A DNA stretch of 64,000 bases from NCBI GenBank assembly GCA_021234155.1, contig JAJEKV010000058.1, positions 1,357,060 through 1,421,059 on the forward strand, written 5' to 3'. This document shows positions 25,034-36,708 of this stretch, piece after piece. The position numbers and the translations under genes were made by a program. Below the pieces are notes generated by a model, which saw only the letters and a list, made by a program, of their open reading frames with translations, searched no databases and was not told the DNA's origin. How positions within the stretch are numbered: position 1 is the stretch's first letter; every line of letters starts with the position of its first letter. Origin of the DNA: Isoetes taiwanensis. Taxonomy: Eukaryota > Streptophyta > Lycopodiopsida > Isoetales > Isoetaceae.

Positions 25034-28000
25034 GTCGATATGTTTATGTCTATCATTGGCCACGCATAAAAAAGGCTTGGCCGATGTATGCTTATTTGCA
25101 AAAGAAATTTAAGGAGCATTTCTAAACTACTAACACATAATTAATGGTGTTTTTGAACGATGTTTTCTGTAAGAGGCACCATATTAAAGAAAAGAGAAGA
25201 AAAAAGCAGAAACACATGTTCGGCTCCATACAAATTTGAGGTCGTTTCTTTAGTAGGGTTGGCTATTAATTTCATTTAATCATCTAGCACAAACAAGTCA
25301 AGTAGTGTTGTCTCTTGCATTGCGTGAAATGTTTATTATGGATATGGTGAAGTAGCATTTTGGGGAGATAGTAGAACGTTACCTCCAAATGCCACAACAT
25401 TTGTTTATGCCCCCGGTGATGGCAAAAATCAATCCAAGAAATACACCGCGTTCAACAAATGGGATCTTGAAAGATCTCTCCTTGTTGGCACTTTGGTCTA
25501 GACACATATATGCCAAATTTATGTCACTTGTAGAGATAAGGGACGTCTTTACCAAGCCGGCACTCACGAATATTGTCTCATAAAACTTGTTGGAATCTAA
25601 TGTCCGAGCTAAGGCAAATACACACTTTCATAGCACGATAGGTTGGGAATGGACATTTGTCCGAGGAGGCATTTGTACCCATTTGTAGTGTGGAAGTTAG
25701 GTATGACACATCTTACACTAATAAGAGGCCTTCAAAGATATGTGGAACATTTCCACATGGTGGTTAAGGCTTAAAGATCTTCCTTTGCACGCTACAAAAG
25801 TGAAGAAGCAAAGATCTACATGCAAAATAAACAAATAAACAAATAAACAAAGTCATATGGATTGCAAGCTCCATGGTACGTCTCGCATCTTGCATTGCCT
25901 TGCCTCAGATGCATAACTCCTTTATTCAAGAATCAATAAAACCCATCTCCGAGACATCACAACTTCACCAATACTAGTACCGGATGCACAATTCCGGTAA
26001 ATACTATAGCAAGAAGAACGTTACATTATAAGGATGAAGAGAAGAGTATCCATATTTTAGAAGCTATGGGACAAAATTGACTTAGTAGTCCTTGATTACA
26101 TAATCTCTGCCAAGTTTCAAGTGCATCGTGCATGCGGCAAATAATCTAACCACACATAGTTGACATAAATTCATCAAGCCTTAGCATGCAACCCGGATTA
26201 GTAAAGGAGGGACGAGAGCTAACAAATCTTTGAGGTAATACACTTGGTTGCATTAGGAAGCAATGAGGAACCGATAAAATTGAAGAATGGGCGTGCCTCG
26301 TTCTTTTGATACAACAACAACGATGCGATGATCCTCAATATATCTTTACCGTCATAGATATAACACCTTTTTTTTCCATTTCCTTAAATAACTCCGGTAG
26401 CCATCTATGCTACACTTGTCAAACAGCAATCTTGCGCGACCATACCTCCATAATTGTTATAGACATGGGATGAGGTCGCGGACTCACTATAGTATTCTCT
26501 CTTACCCCTTTATATTATCCTTTCCCTTTGAAACAAATGTGAAAATTAGAAAATTGTAGATGCCTAACATATGAAACATGCAAGAAGAGCTCCATGTAAT
26601 TTTTGTAACTCTCTCATATAACATGAACTCAAGTCATTTTTTTAAAATCTTTTCATTGGCTTTTCCCATTACTGCGATTTTGCATAAAAATCGCTAATTT
26701 TTATAACTATGGACAAGTTTACGTCAGATGTAAAACTGTAGCAACAAACATATTTTTGAAAAGTGACCTATTTGCACAGAGTATTTGAAAATTGCATACC
26801 TAGCATTATCTACGCGATCCTCCGGTTATCTTACAAATGGACCCATAGCACGTAAAAAACGCATAAAAGAAACAATGACTTCCAAGCTCCAGCTTTGAAC
26901 CGCATAAAAGGTAGCACAATTCAATGACCGATGAGAATGGATATTCGAGCATCCAAATTTGACTAAACACGACTCGCTAATATGCCAGATCCAATGAGAG
27001 GCTAATGCTTCGCCTATACTCACGCAAATTCCTAAAGTTAGTCACCAACCCTTGGACCAATCGTCACACGAGATAATAATATTAACCACCACCTGCTGAC
27101 CAAAGGTGGGCATGAGTAAATATAAAGAATGTAGCCATGCAAAGGGCTGGTAAATAAAACCAAAGCGCTAAAGCTGGAAGTTTAAGTAAGAAAATGAATC
27201 ATCAAAGGAATCTCGAAGTTTATATATGCCCATACAAAGTAGCGTTCCAACATGAGCACAACAAAGATACTTATAAGCAATAAGTCACAATAGTGTAGAA
27301 GTTTCAAGTGCAAGAATCCTCATGGTATGTCCATAAAATAAGTAATGGAGCAAATAAAGCAACAAATTACCACAAATCCAAATGGCTCAGATATTGGGAC
27401 TGTTATATAATGGGTGTAGTGCAAAATTTGAAGGGGTCGCAAAGCAGCAACAATGCATGAAAGTCTAGCAAAAATGAAGTTAACATACCCACTATTGGGC
27501 CCAACGTTGATCTCCAATTCTACGCAAACATAAATATAGCGTTATATTGAATTGGAGTCCACCAACGTGGTTGTTCCAAAAGGAATTAATATAAGAAAAT
27601 GGAAGTTTTACTTCCTCCGATGGCACCATCCCGAATGCCTCTTCAATTAATTCACGGCTCCAAGTGTTGCATGCAAAGCGTAATACCTTTTGCGGTGATA
27701 GATTGGTACGGAGGTTGGACATGTCCAAGGGTTTCTGCATATATTCATCGAGGAGAAGTTTCTTTGAAAAGAGGAATAGAAATCAAGGAGAGTTAAAATA
27801 AGCATTCTAGAGCTAAAACATGGATCAAAAGATGGTAAACAATACATGGTCGGAGTTAAAAGATGTTAAAATCTACAACAAGATTCAAGCATTAAAAGAA
27901 AAGAACAAAAGCGCTGGCGGCAAGATTGAGGAGCATACCACATCCGTCTCAAAGAGAAACAACACCCAAAACTTAGCATAACAATGAAAATATTTGCTAG

Positions 28001-28910
28001 CATAGCACATCCAAAGATATGCTATTATCCAAGCATGTATTGATTTGGCAGACCACACATACCGAAGGCTTTCTTCAAGAATGATTCTCTGAGCTCATTA
28101 GCCCGGATGCTAATAGGCGATCATGTATCGATATCAACGTTATAGCATCGAAGACATAAGGAATTAGTATTGCACATATACTATCGGAGGAGAGCTTACT
28201 AGTTTTGCAACCAAAAATGCATATCACCCGCAAATATAATAAATCAACGGAGGATATTCTTATAACCCTCCCCGTGATAACATAACATAGTGATTTTTGT
28301 GATATCTTGTCAATGGCTACCTTTATTCATGCGCTCCAGACTTAGATGCCATCGATTCTTTCCCGGTTAGATAGATCAAGCTCCATATGCTCTAAAGCCA
28401 TGATTGCTCCGATCTATGCACAGGAGAAAAGATAAAGGAAAGAAAGAAGGGTAGGCGTAAGGAAAAGGCAAGGAGCCATGTTGTAAACTTTCACGATCCA
28501 CATTTTTTGCTCTGTCATGAGAAGCTAAGCATTGGATCGAATCTGCTTGAAATGCCAATGCCGAATGACACCATGCGCCCAAGTTTTCGAATGTTGAAAA
28601 GAGCCATTTGCAACTCGGGATATGGTGATGGATTCTTCATCGGGTTACCCATGTTTCTCGCTTTGCCCTTTGAAGGACCTACTCACGTAGGTTTTTGAAT
28701 TTGTACACTCTCTTCCCTCATACTTACGCGAAAGATGAAGAAAGACCAATTTGCTATGTAGATTTTGATGTAGATTTTGCTATGTAATACATGGGCGACC
28801 TTGAAGCCTTGAAATGTACCCGACTTGTTGATTCCATGCAAAATCGGACCCGGTATTAAATCTTTGCTTGCTTCGTTTGCATCCGGCCGGATCTCCTATA
28901 GAATGAATGC
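25034..28910. other. No gene or element recognised
   Basis: ORFs of 60-83 codons are scattered on both strands with overlapping partners and no motif. No terminal repeats were noticed. This is probably old, unrecognisable repeat sequence. Confidence 0.45.
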
Positions 28911-28916
28911 TTAGGT

Positions 28917-29255
28917 TTGTTCGAACCACAACACAGCGAAATTTGGACCACCAACAGTCACGACCTAGCATTTCTGGGAAAAGAAACGGTTTTTAGCGGT
29001 CACCCGAGATATCGCCGGGCATATCTTTCGGCATATACCGGATATGCCCACATACCCATAAGCGAGGGTTTGCCCCCAGGGGCAACCCAAAAGATTTCGG
29101 ACATAAACTCTGAACCGAAAGGACTCTTCCAGGAAGAACTTCGCCCATGGCCGAGGCGGTCGACCATCAACTCGCTAGATGAACTTCAGCCATATGGCCC
29201 GTCGGCCAAGAACTTCGGCGGAAGAACCTGCGCCATGGCCCGCAGCCAGCCCTAG
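28917..29255 (+). other. GC-rich 112-codon ORF with internal repeats, doubtful
   Basis: The frame is open, but its last third follows a repeated DNA word, GAACTTCGGCCATGGCC-like, at about 29125, 29175 and 29210, so repetition may explain the open frame. No protein motif is seen. The motif style suggests LTR-retrotransposon sequence, but that cannot be shown here. Confidence 0.25.
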
Positions 29256-29282
29256 TTTCCATGTTTAAACATTGAATCAAAA

Positions 29283-29470
29283 CTTCGAAATAAAACTAAA
29301 TCTTTACCTTATTTCATCCGAGCGCCTTCACCTAGAACCAAATCGGCCCAAATCCTTGAAAAAGCAAGAACAAAAGATTATAAAACTAAATCTTTACCTT
29401 ATCGTCCATCGGCGCCTTCACCTAGAACCAAATCGGCCAAATCCTTTTGAAAAAGAAAGAACAAAAGATT
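29283..29470. repeat. Tandem duplication, about 95-bp unit x 2
   Basis: AAAACTAAATCTTTACCTTAT and CCTTCACCTAGAACCAAATC occur twice at about 95-bp spacing, with a few substitutions. It lies directly before the CpG-rich patch. Confidence 0.85.
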
Positions 29471-29499
29471 AGAAAGAAAAAAAAAAGAATGAAGAACTA

Positions 29500-29790
29500 G
29501 CAAAGAAAAAGACGCGCTGACGCCCCGCCAAAGATTCTATTAACTACCAGCAAACTTCTGAAATGGCGCCCAGCAAATACACACCCCTACGTGAAGATCG
29601 CCGGGTAGACCTCCCGACCTCCGCCATCAGCGAAAACAGAGGAGAGAGAGAGAAAAAAAGGGTGCACGGATTTCGAGGGAGCGAGGGGATTACGGTGGGA
29701 GCCGCCCCCCGGGGTTTCCGAAGCTGCCCGGCCGTCTAAGCGGCTGGCGGCGCGCCCGCTTTCAGTTTCAGTAGGAAAACCCTCAAAGGA
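29500..29790 (-). promoter_or_regulatory. CpG-rich patch, possible dead promoter/first exon (minus)
   Basis: This is a local island of G+C and CpG in AT-rich surroundings. On the minus strand a CT-rich leader (CTCTCTCTCCTCTG) is followed by an ATG (MAEVGRSTRRSS...) that stays open for 27 codons. This resembles the 5' UTR and start of a plant gene, but no following exon was found before 28.9 kb. Confidence 0.3.
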
Positions 29791-29903
29791 GGCGGTTCCC
29801 TAGCACATAACCTTCTAAATCCTCAAACGCTCCCCAAACTCACCTCACCATGAAGCAACACTGTGAAATTGTGCTACGATCCACGATCCACCGGATGATC
29901 TTT

Positions 29904-29965
29904 GGGTCCCATAGGCCAATTGGCCTCCGTAGACAATAAAAATTTTATTCTATTCTATTCTCTAT
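29904..29965 (+). mobile_element. Very short LINE 3' tail insertion (copy B only)
   Basis: About 60 bp (GGGTCCCATAGGCC to a TATTC-repeat tail) interrupt sequence that is continuous in copy A at about 16690-16700 (CCGGACGATCT joined to CCTATGTC). It shares the GGCCTCCGTAGAC end with the other tails. It is an extreme 5' truncation. Confidence 0.7.
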
Positions 29966-30799
29966 GTCCTTTACACACTTCACCCTTATCCTTCCACTAG
30001 ATTCATCTCGTGTATTTACTCACCTTCTCTTGGTTTTAGGCCCTTCTTAAATCCTAAAATGTTTCCAGACACAAAAGTCATCCATCTAGAACTGCAAATG
30101 AAATGAACAATAAATGAGATAATATGATGAAAACATATTTTTACCTAGTGGTTATGCAACTTGAGTAGGCATATCTTAAGACTTCATGAACCACCATCAG
30201 TTCAAATTGTCTCAATTTGATTCATTGGTTGCTTGTGTGGACAATTGGATCAAAGTGACATAACTTGACTTGGAGGGCTTCCCCACTCCTAGAAATCAAC
30301 GCAACGTTGATTGATGGATAAAAGCATAAAAATTGGAACATTTTTTAGCAAGGTACGAATAAAGCTTAAAGTCAACTAGCAAACTATCTTTCAAAAATAC
30401 ATCTACATGGAATAAGTAATGGAAAGGCACTTCCTATAATTTGTAGCTAATGGTACCCTACCTTGCTCTTATGCTTTTTGTAGCTGTATGGGTCCTGTGG
30501 CTAACTTGTCTTTAGGATGGACGTCAAAATTCCATTCTCCAATCACCACTAATACTAACGGCTGTCTGGCAGTGCCGAGGTTTCCAGTAGTAATGCGTGC
30601 AAAAGTTGATGTCATTCACCTTATTTTCATCGCCGTCATCATGAAATTTGTTTGATTGAAAAACCAACTTGGCCACGGGATCACACAATTGGGTAATACA
30701 ACCATTTTAGACAATAAGCGGGTCAAGGAACGATTAATTAATATCAATGGTTGTTATGATTTTTAATTATGTCAATAGTGCTCCTATGCTTTCTCCTAT

Positions 30800-30822
30800 G
30801 CTTCTATTCTATTCTATTCTAT
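30800..30822. repeat. (TTCTA)n microsatellite
   Basis: A pentamer run interrupts the copy B sequence at the point where copy A reads TATGCTTTTTCCAACTG. It is the same pentamer as the LINE tails, so it may be a tail-only remnant. Confidence 0.75.
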
Positions 30823-32582
30823 TCCAACTGCATGGGCCCTATGACTATCTTGTCTTTAGGATGGACGTCAAAATTCCATTGTATTCCTTGAATCAACGCT
30901 ACTAGTAACATGTGTCTAGAGGAGTTTCTAGTGGTGACAAATGTTATGTGTGCATCTCGTGTGAATTTTTTTTTGTTGTCAAATTTGCCTGAGAATTTGG
31001 GAGACCAATCAGCCACAGGGCCATGCAATTGGGTAGTACAACCAAGCTACTAGAATTACAATATCCGTACTACGAAAGGATAGATGGATGGATAGGTAGA
31101 AATAAATTATTAATGATGAAACAACTCCATTAACGTGCTTTTATGCATTAAATAATCCCCCCTTGATCTCTTGATGCATATTTTTTGTGAGGATTCAAAT
31201 ACATGCAAGCTTTAGTCATTGCATAATTTGTGTTTGTATACTCTCATGGGTTGCACTCTCTAACGCTCCGGATTGCCCTAAATTCCCATCCAGTGGTCTA
31301 AATCAACCAAAGCAACATGGGTCAAGGGGGGATTAATTTAAATGAATAATTATGCATTTTAATTATGACAATTAGGGAGGAGGGAGTGTGTAGGGTGAGT
31401 GGTGCCGGCATTATGTGCATCTGCCCGACATCCACTATGGTTTTAGTACATGTTTCTGCTCACAGCAGCCCTGGAATCATGCACCCAGATCGCCTACAAT
31501 CGTGTATCTGCAGAAAAAATGAACTGAAGACAGGGGAATACAGTAGATGGACGGGAGATGAGCAAGGATAGGCAACATATGGGCCTTATTTAAAGGCATG
31601 TAACTCCTGTTCTAGGTACTCGATTGGAATGATTTTTATTTCCTTGCATAGATTAGGTTCCAAAGATGATGTTTTTCTGTTTTCATTTTTTTTTTCAAGA
31701 AAAAAAGAATTAGGTTTCCATTCTGATCAAACCATAGGTGCATGATTTATGACAGTCTCCTCCCTCCTAGTTGTAACGTATGTGATGTAATTGGATAATA
31801 GGATAATAATCGAATATGCCTTATTCAAGTTTTACCAAAAATAAGGCTAGTGGTTATGGAACTTGAGTGGGATACTTTAAGACTTCATGAACCACCATCA
31901 CTTCAAATTGTCTAGATTTGATTCCTTGGTTGTTTGAGTGAACAATTAGATCAAAGTGACATAAAGCATTTGATTTGGGGGTTTCTCCCACTTACAAATA
32001 ATAAGTAACATTCATTGACAAGTAAAAGCATCAAGTTGAAACAATTATGTCAACTAGCAAGTTTGGAAACTTGGATTTTTCGAATTCAAAAAGTACATCG
32101 TTATGGAATTAGAATCAAATAAGTGAGAAAGTCCCTTAATGATGGAAAGGAAATTCATAGCTAATCCTACCCTCCTCCTCTACTTTCTCCAACTGTGTGG
32201 ATCCCATGGCTAACATATCTCTATGGTGGATGTCAAAATTCCATTCTATTGATGTCCACGAAATTCTGCCATGGGTCCATACAAGTAGGTAATATAACCA
32301 TTATTAGGATTAAAAAACTCATATTTCAAGAGGTTTTCAAGGGAAAAACTTTTGTAGTAATTACGATAATAAAAGGCGGTAATAGACCTGCAAAGAAGCT
32401 CATTGTTTAACAATTGAAGATGAGCATCCATTGAGAAAGGACCATTTATTAAATGCTTCATACAACAACCTGTTCATGAGTAAGCATAATGCTTTATGAG
32501 GAATGTGGGAGGTAAAACGGTCATTTGCTTCTATTGTTATCTGCAGTGACAAATGTTATTGCTAGTTTAATGATTCATTACT

Positions 32583-32757
32583 GTGATTATCTCTGCTTGT
32601 CTAGTATCATCATTACTGCAAAGGTTTTTCCCTTGAAAACCTTTCGAGGCAGGGGTTTTTTAATCCTAGTAGTAATGATTGTACTAGCCCATTGTATGGG
32701 TCCCATGACCTATTGGTCTCCGTGGACGTTAAAAAAACTATTCTATTTTATTCTATT
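32583..32757 (+). mobile_element. 175-bp LINE/SINE tail insertion (copy B only)
   Basis: The empty site is visible in copy A at about 15870-15880 (CATTACT joined to ATTTCTTTTATGC). The insert runs from GTGATTATCTCTGC through GGTTTTTCCCTTGAAAACC and TTGGTCTCCGTGGACG to a CTATT-repeat tail. The first bases resemble the segment at 13245-13260 (minus), so several copies may share a true start. That would favour a SINE over random 5' truncation. No clear pol III boxes were seen. Confidence 0.7.
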
Positions 32758-33715
32758 CTTTTATGCTTCATTTTTGTTGAAAAGCATTTGTTTTTAAGTT
32801 TGAAAATACTTAGCATTTAGGCATCTAGAAGTATTTTCAAGTCTGAAATCTACAAACTTCAATCGTATATGACAATGATATGCACTATTTTGATTCAAGT
32901 ACATGGATAAGCCTTTTGCATTTTATCCTTCGTTATGTTCCATAGCAACATAGTTTTTATCCTTTGTTATGTTCCACATCAACACATTACATTCTATCAA
33001 TATTCAATGATCTAGGATGTTACATTTAAAAATTATCATAACAGTTAAATAAAAAAATTTATTAACATATGAAATTGATCAATGAATTTATTGGGAAGGC
33101 TTAACGTTCGACAACCGTAAATATCAACTAAAGAAACATTATTTGCCTTGCATTTGACATCCATTATGAGAAATTTTTAACTTGAAATCTCTTCTGCTGG
33201 AGGGAAAGAAGAGCTCAGTGGCTGGCCAGATAAAATTACAGGAGCACATGTGTATACAGGTGCAAACGGAAGCAGATTGCCATCTATCTCAAGAAAGAGA
33301 CTTCCATGGGACCTAGTTCCGAACGTTCTCCTTTGAACCTTACAGTTTCCTCATGTCATTCACCTCATGTTATTTTTGTTGTCAAATTTGTCTGAGAAGT
33401 TGGGAGACCAATCGATACCATACAATTAGGTAGTACAACCATTCGAAACAACAAGAGGTCAAGGGGGGATTAATAATATCAATGGTTGTTATGCATTTTA
33501 ATTATATCAATAATTGTCATGTATTGTGGAAGATAATACCATAATAATTGGATATGCTTATATCACAAAAAATGGTTCGTCGCATAAAATGTATATTTAT
33601 ACAACCTTTTTGTAGTGTTTCTATATGATTTAGGCCATATATTTAGTTTGTAGTATAGAACATGCATTTATAGAGAATGCACACTATTTTTTCTTTTCCA
33701 ACTAATTTCTTACCA

Positions 33716-34970
33716 TGGTTTAACCCATGTACGTATTTTCTTGGATGTGCTTTCACCGTATTTTCTTATCTGCTTTCTATGCAGCCAACGAGTGATGGTT
33801 TTTTTGGCGCCGGATTTGGGTTGGACTTCACTGGAAACCTCCCCAACTTTCCCTGGAAATCTCCCGGAAATGGATAGGATGGCATCCCAACTAATGGCAG
33901 CATGTCATAAATTACCACAGCAAGTGGTAAATAGCGAGCTAGAACTACTCTTGATGCCAGTTTCCTTCCTAGACAACATAACGACTGCCAATGAGGAAGC
34001 AACGTAGAGGACGCTTTGATGACTACCAATACGCTATACTCCCATGTGATGTAACGAGTCTAACAGTTTGTGCATGTTTTATATGTAAAAAAACAACCAA
34101 CTACAATATGCAATGTCAAAAGACGAAATGGAAAAAAATGCATCTTCATCTTTGGATTTTCGAAAGACTCATCAAATGCAGTAACTTTGAAGTGCAGTGA
34201 CTTTGAAGTTTACATTAGACAAACATGCGCTCCTCGCTTAGTTAGCTTGCAAAAGCTGTACACATGCATCTATTCTTTATTTGAATATTAGAACTTCCAG
34301 AAGAGACATTTCCTACTAAAAATATCTAAAAGAATGGTAAAGCAAGTTTTTGTTCATACCTGAGCATTCAATATTCATCCCACAAGGCGAGTTACATACT
34401 TGAATCATTTTCAATCTAGCAAATCCTTTACTGTAAATGCTGATGAATCATTTTCAATCCAGCAAATCCTTTACCATAAATGCTGATATATCTGATCCAG
34501 CAATCCCCATTTGATCCAGGCACGAGTCCTATTTTCTAAAAGACCTTTTCCTATGACAATTAAAATATGACATGCAACCAAATTTCAAGCGAGTGTCTTG
34601 AATCTAAGGACAGATTCACCTAAGCTCCCATAATAAGTCTTAAGCTACTATACTAAAGAAAATTGCCGGTTTGGAAGAACTAATGGATCGAATAGAGTTG
34701 CATTTGCAGCGAGGAATTTGTTGGAAGTGCCATAGATTCAAAATGGCTCACCGCTAGAACTAGATTGCCTGATGGACCGAAGGGCCTAGGAAAAAGAAGG
34801 GAATAAATCTGGTCGTCAACAATAAATATATATTAATTATGATGAACTGCTATCGTAGATGAAAAAAATCTTAAATCTATTATTATAAAACTTTATGGAA
34901 ACCTCCCAAAGATAAACTAGTGGAAACCTCCCAAAGATAAACTAGTGAATTTGATTGAAAGTTGGGAGGT
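33716..34970. other. Mostly non-coding; possible terminal exon
   Basis: Apart from the possible exon at 33782-34006, I see only short direct repeats: TCATTTTCAATC-AGCAAATCCTTTAC occurs twice at 34400-34475, and a 25-bp word (GGAAACCTCCCAAAG...) occurs twice at 34897-34945. Confidence 0.4.
33782..34006 (+). CDS. Possible 3' exon, unknown protein
   Basis: A pyrimidine-rich tract and TATGCAG (ending about 33783) look like a 3' splice site. The following frame runs about 74 codons to TAG with a mixed helical composition (RMASQLMAACHKLPQQVV, SELELLLMPVSFLDNI). It begins just after the right edge of copy B. There is no upstream exon and no recognised domain, so it may be chance. Confidence 0.25.
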
Positions 34971-35090
34971 GCCCATCGCGGTGGTGGTTTAGTGGTAAAG
35001 ACTTGGATTGGGGTGATCCCCACCAAGGTTCAAACTGGGCGGGTGCAAGTCCCACCAACCATGCCTTCTTTAAAAAAAAAAACAAAAAAA
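34971..35090 (+). mobile_element. tRNA-derived SINE with A-rich tail
   Basis: An A-box-like TGGTTTAGTGG (34985-34995) and a B-box-like GGTTCAAACTG (35027-35037) are 31 nt apart, as in a tRNA-type pol III promoter. The sequence then reads CCCACCAACCATGCC and an A-rich tail. A copy of the tail junction (CCCACCAACCATTC plus A-run) recurs at 35175-35205 inside a local duplication. Confidence 0.75.
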
Positions 35091-35325
35091 GGGAGTGTTC
35101 TTGGGAGCCTAAATTTGAGCGGCCAACGGGGGTCGCTACTTTAGGGTTTCATTGTCAAGCTCCACTACGTCCGATCCCACCAACCATTCTTTCAAAAAAA
35201 AAGGGGAGTTGGGGACGTTTCCTATTCTTGGGAGCCTAACCCAAATTGGACATATATAATTTGAGCAGCCAACGGGGGTCACTACTTTAGAGTTTCATTG
35301 TCAAGCTCCACTTCTGTCGATCTTA
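35091..35325. repeat. Direct duplication next to the SINE
   Basis: TTCTTGGGAGCCTAA...CCAACGGGGGTC...GTCAAGCTCCACT occurs twice (35097-35175 and 35226-35315). The second copy has an extra ATTGGACATATATA stretch. SINE tail sequence lies between the copies, so the SINE was probably involved in the duplication. Confidence 0.75.
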
Positions 35326-35859
35326 TTTGGGGGAGATACGCAACCGCAAATCACACAGAGAGTAGGGACGAAAAGGAAATTTGGACGCACAGGTGTAGAC
35401 AACAGAAATCCAACAGGAAGAAGTCTTGAGGCCGCGGTTACAAGCAAAGGCCGTGGTTGCATAAAGCTCCTATTGCAGAAAAGGTTGTACGTAGGTCAAC
35501 TAAGAGGCTTATGCTTATGGCAGTTGTTTGCAGTCTGGGGCCAATAAAACTCTAATGCCATTATGGGATTCATTGAAACTTCACAAATAGGTTAGTAAAG
35601 AAATGGATATAGATATAAGCAGCTCGACCATGCTTTATCCACTTCTCTTTCTTCCCATGTACTTCCTCGTTCAGGGCTCCATAAGCTTTTAATTTCTTGC
35701 TGTACATTTATTAGGGGAATAAGAACTATGCCGTTGTGCTTATTCATCTGAATAATTTCAACAATTTCTAATCCACTTCTTATTGAAGCAGGTTCCTGAA
35801 GCATCCTACTTTTACTGCACTGCATAAGCCATTGCATCCAATTGATCAACAAAAGTCAT

Positions 35860-36125
35860 AGATTGTGATCAAAAGACCTGATTGCTACACCTATCCTTGG
35901 AAACTGACCTAATTTGGCAAACTCTGCGTGCAAGCACCAGCGTCGGACATGCAAGGCAGAGCCAGCGGGTTTGATTCTAAATGAAGCTATGCTGGAAGAA
36001 AAAGATTTGAGAAAAAGACTAATTGATTTGGACGTCTTAGCTATAGCTACACAAATAATGACTGGGCTTTTGACTCTGAAACTCAATCTGAAGAAGACTA
36101 TACTTTTGAGCCGGATGCTTGTCAG
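35860..36125 (+). pseudogene. Broken relative of the Gly/Arg-rich exon at 40.9 kb
   Basis: The frame reading GFDSK, then TGA, then SYAGRKRFEKKTN aligns with GYDPKRSYGDGNRGYATK of the exon at 40889-41191. It has the same acidic C-terminal end and the same position for a CAG|GTA donor (36125/36126). The stop corresponds to CGA in the other copy, a CpG-to-TpG change. A second TGA follows 14 codons later. It is therefore a dead paralogue or duplicate exon of an unidentified gene. Confidence 0.55.
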
Positions 36126-36129
36126 GTAC

Positions 36130-36708
36130 TTTCATATTTGTTGCAACATATTTTAGATTTAAGAGGTGGATCCCATGGTGGGGGATCACCCAGCACACGA
36201 TACATAGAATTTGTTAACTCAGTAGGAAAACAACTCATGGTGGTACATAATATACATGCCTTCGCACTTTCTTTGAGGATTTTGTCCTCATATTACTATT
36301 CTCTTTCAAATTCAAACTCATCTTATTGAATAACAAATTGGACTTGTCAATGACAAACAGGAACTTTACTATACCTTTCTTAGTGATATGTAGATACTAT
36401 GTTAGATACTATGTTACTCTCTCAAGCTGTTAAAGCATTTTGGACATTCTGTGCTTTTTATTTGCTACTGCTATGATGTAACTTTATTTCTCATAGTGTT
36501 GATGCATCTAGACATGTTTTATTGAGGTGGGAATATGGTTAAAATGGCAGTTATTCAAACCTATATTTTACTATTTGAAGCAAGTTGAGTAAAACATTAT
36601 AAATAGTCCTAAACATCCTAAACGTTGTACTGATGGCTGCAGTAAATATATGTTTTACTTGTGCATGTGAGGGAATCGTGTGAAGCTAATAATTATGTGG
36701 ACTCCATG
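36130..36708. other. Non-coding, left flank of hAT element
   Basis: There is no supportable gene. The last 8 bases (36701-36708, ACTCCATG) are the target-site duplication of the adjacent transposon. Confidence 0.5.

Larger units (their letters stand above)
29811..33715. repeat. Composite repeat, copy B
   Basis: This is the partner of copy A. 29811-30780 matches A 16587-17560, 30823-33351 matches A 14055-16476, and 33352-33715 matches A 17386-17749. R1 units start near 30150 and 31780. Compared with A, it has lost about 145 bp at 32250 and about 0.9 kb at 33351. It has gained two LINE-tail insertions (29904-29965 and 32583-32757) and a TTCTA microsatellite (30800-30822). These private changes date the insertions to after duplication. 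Confidence 0.8.
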
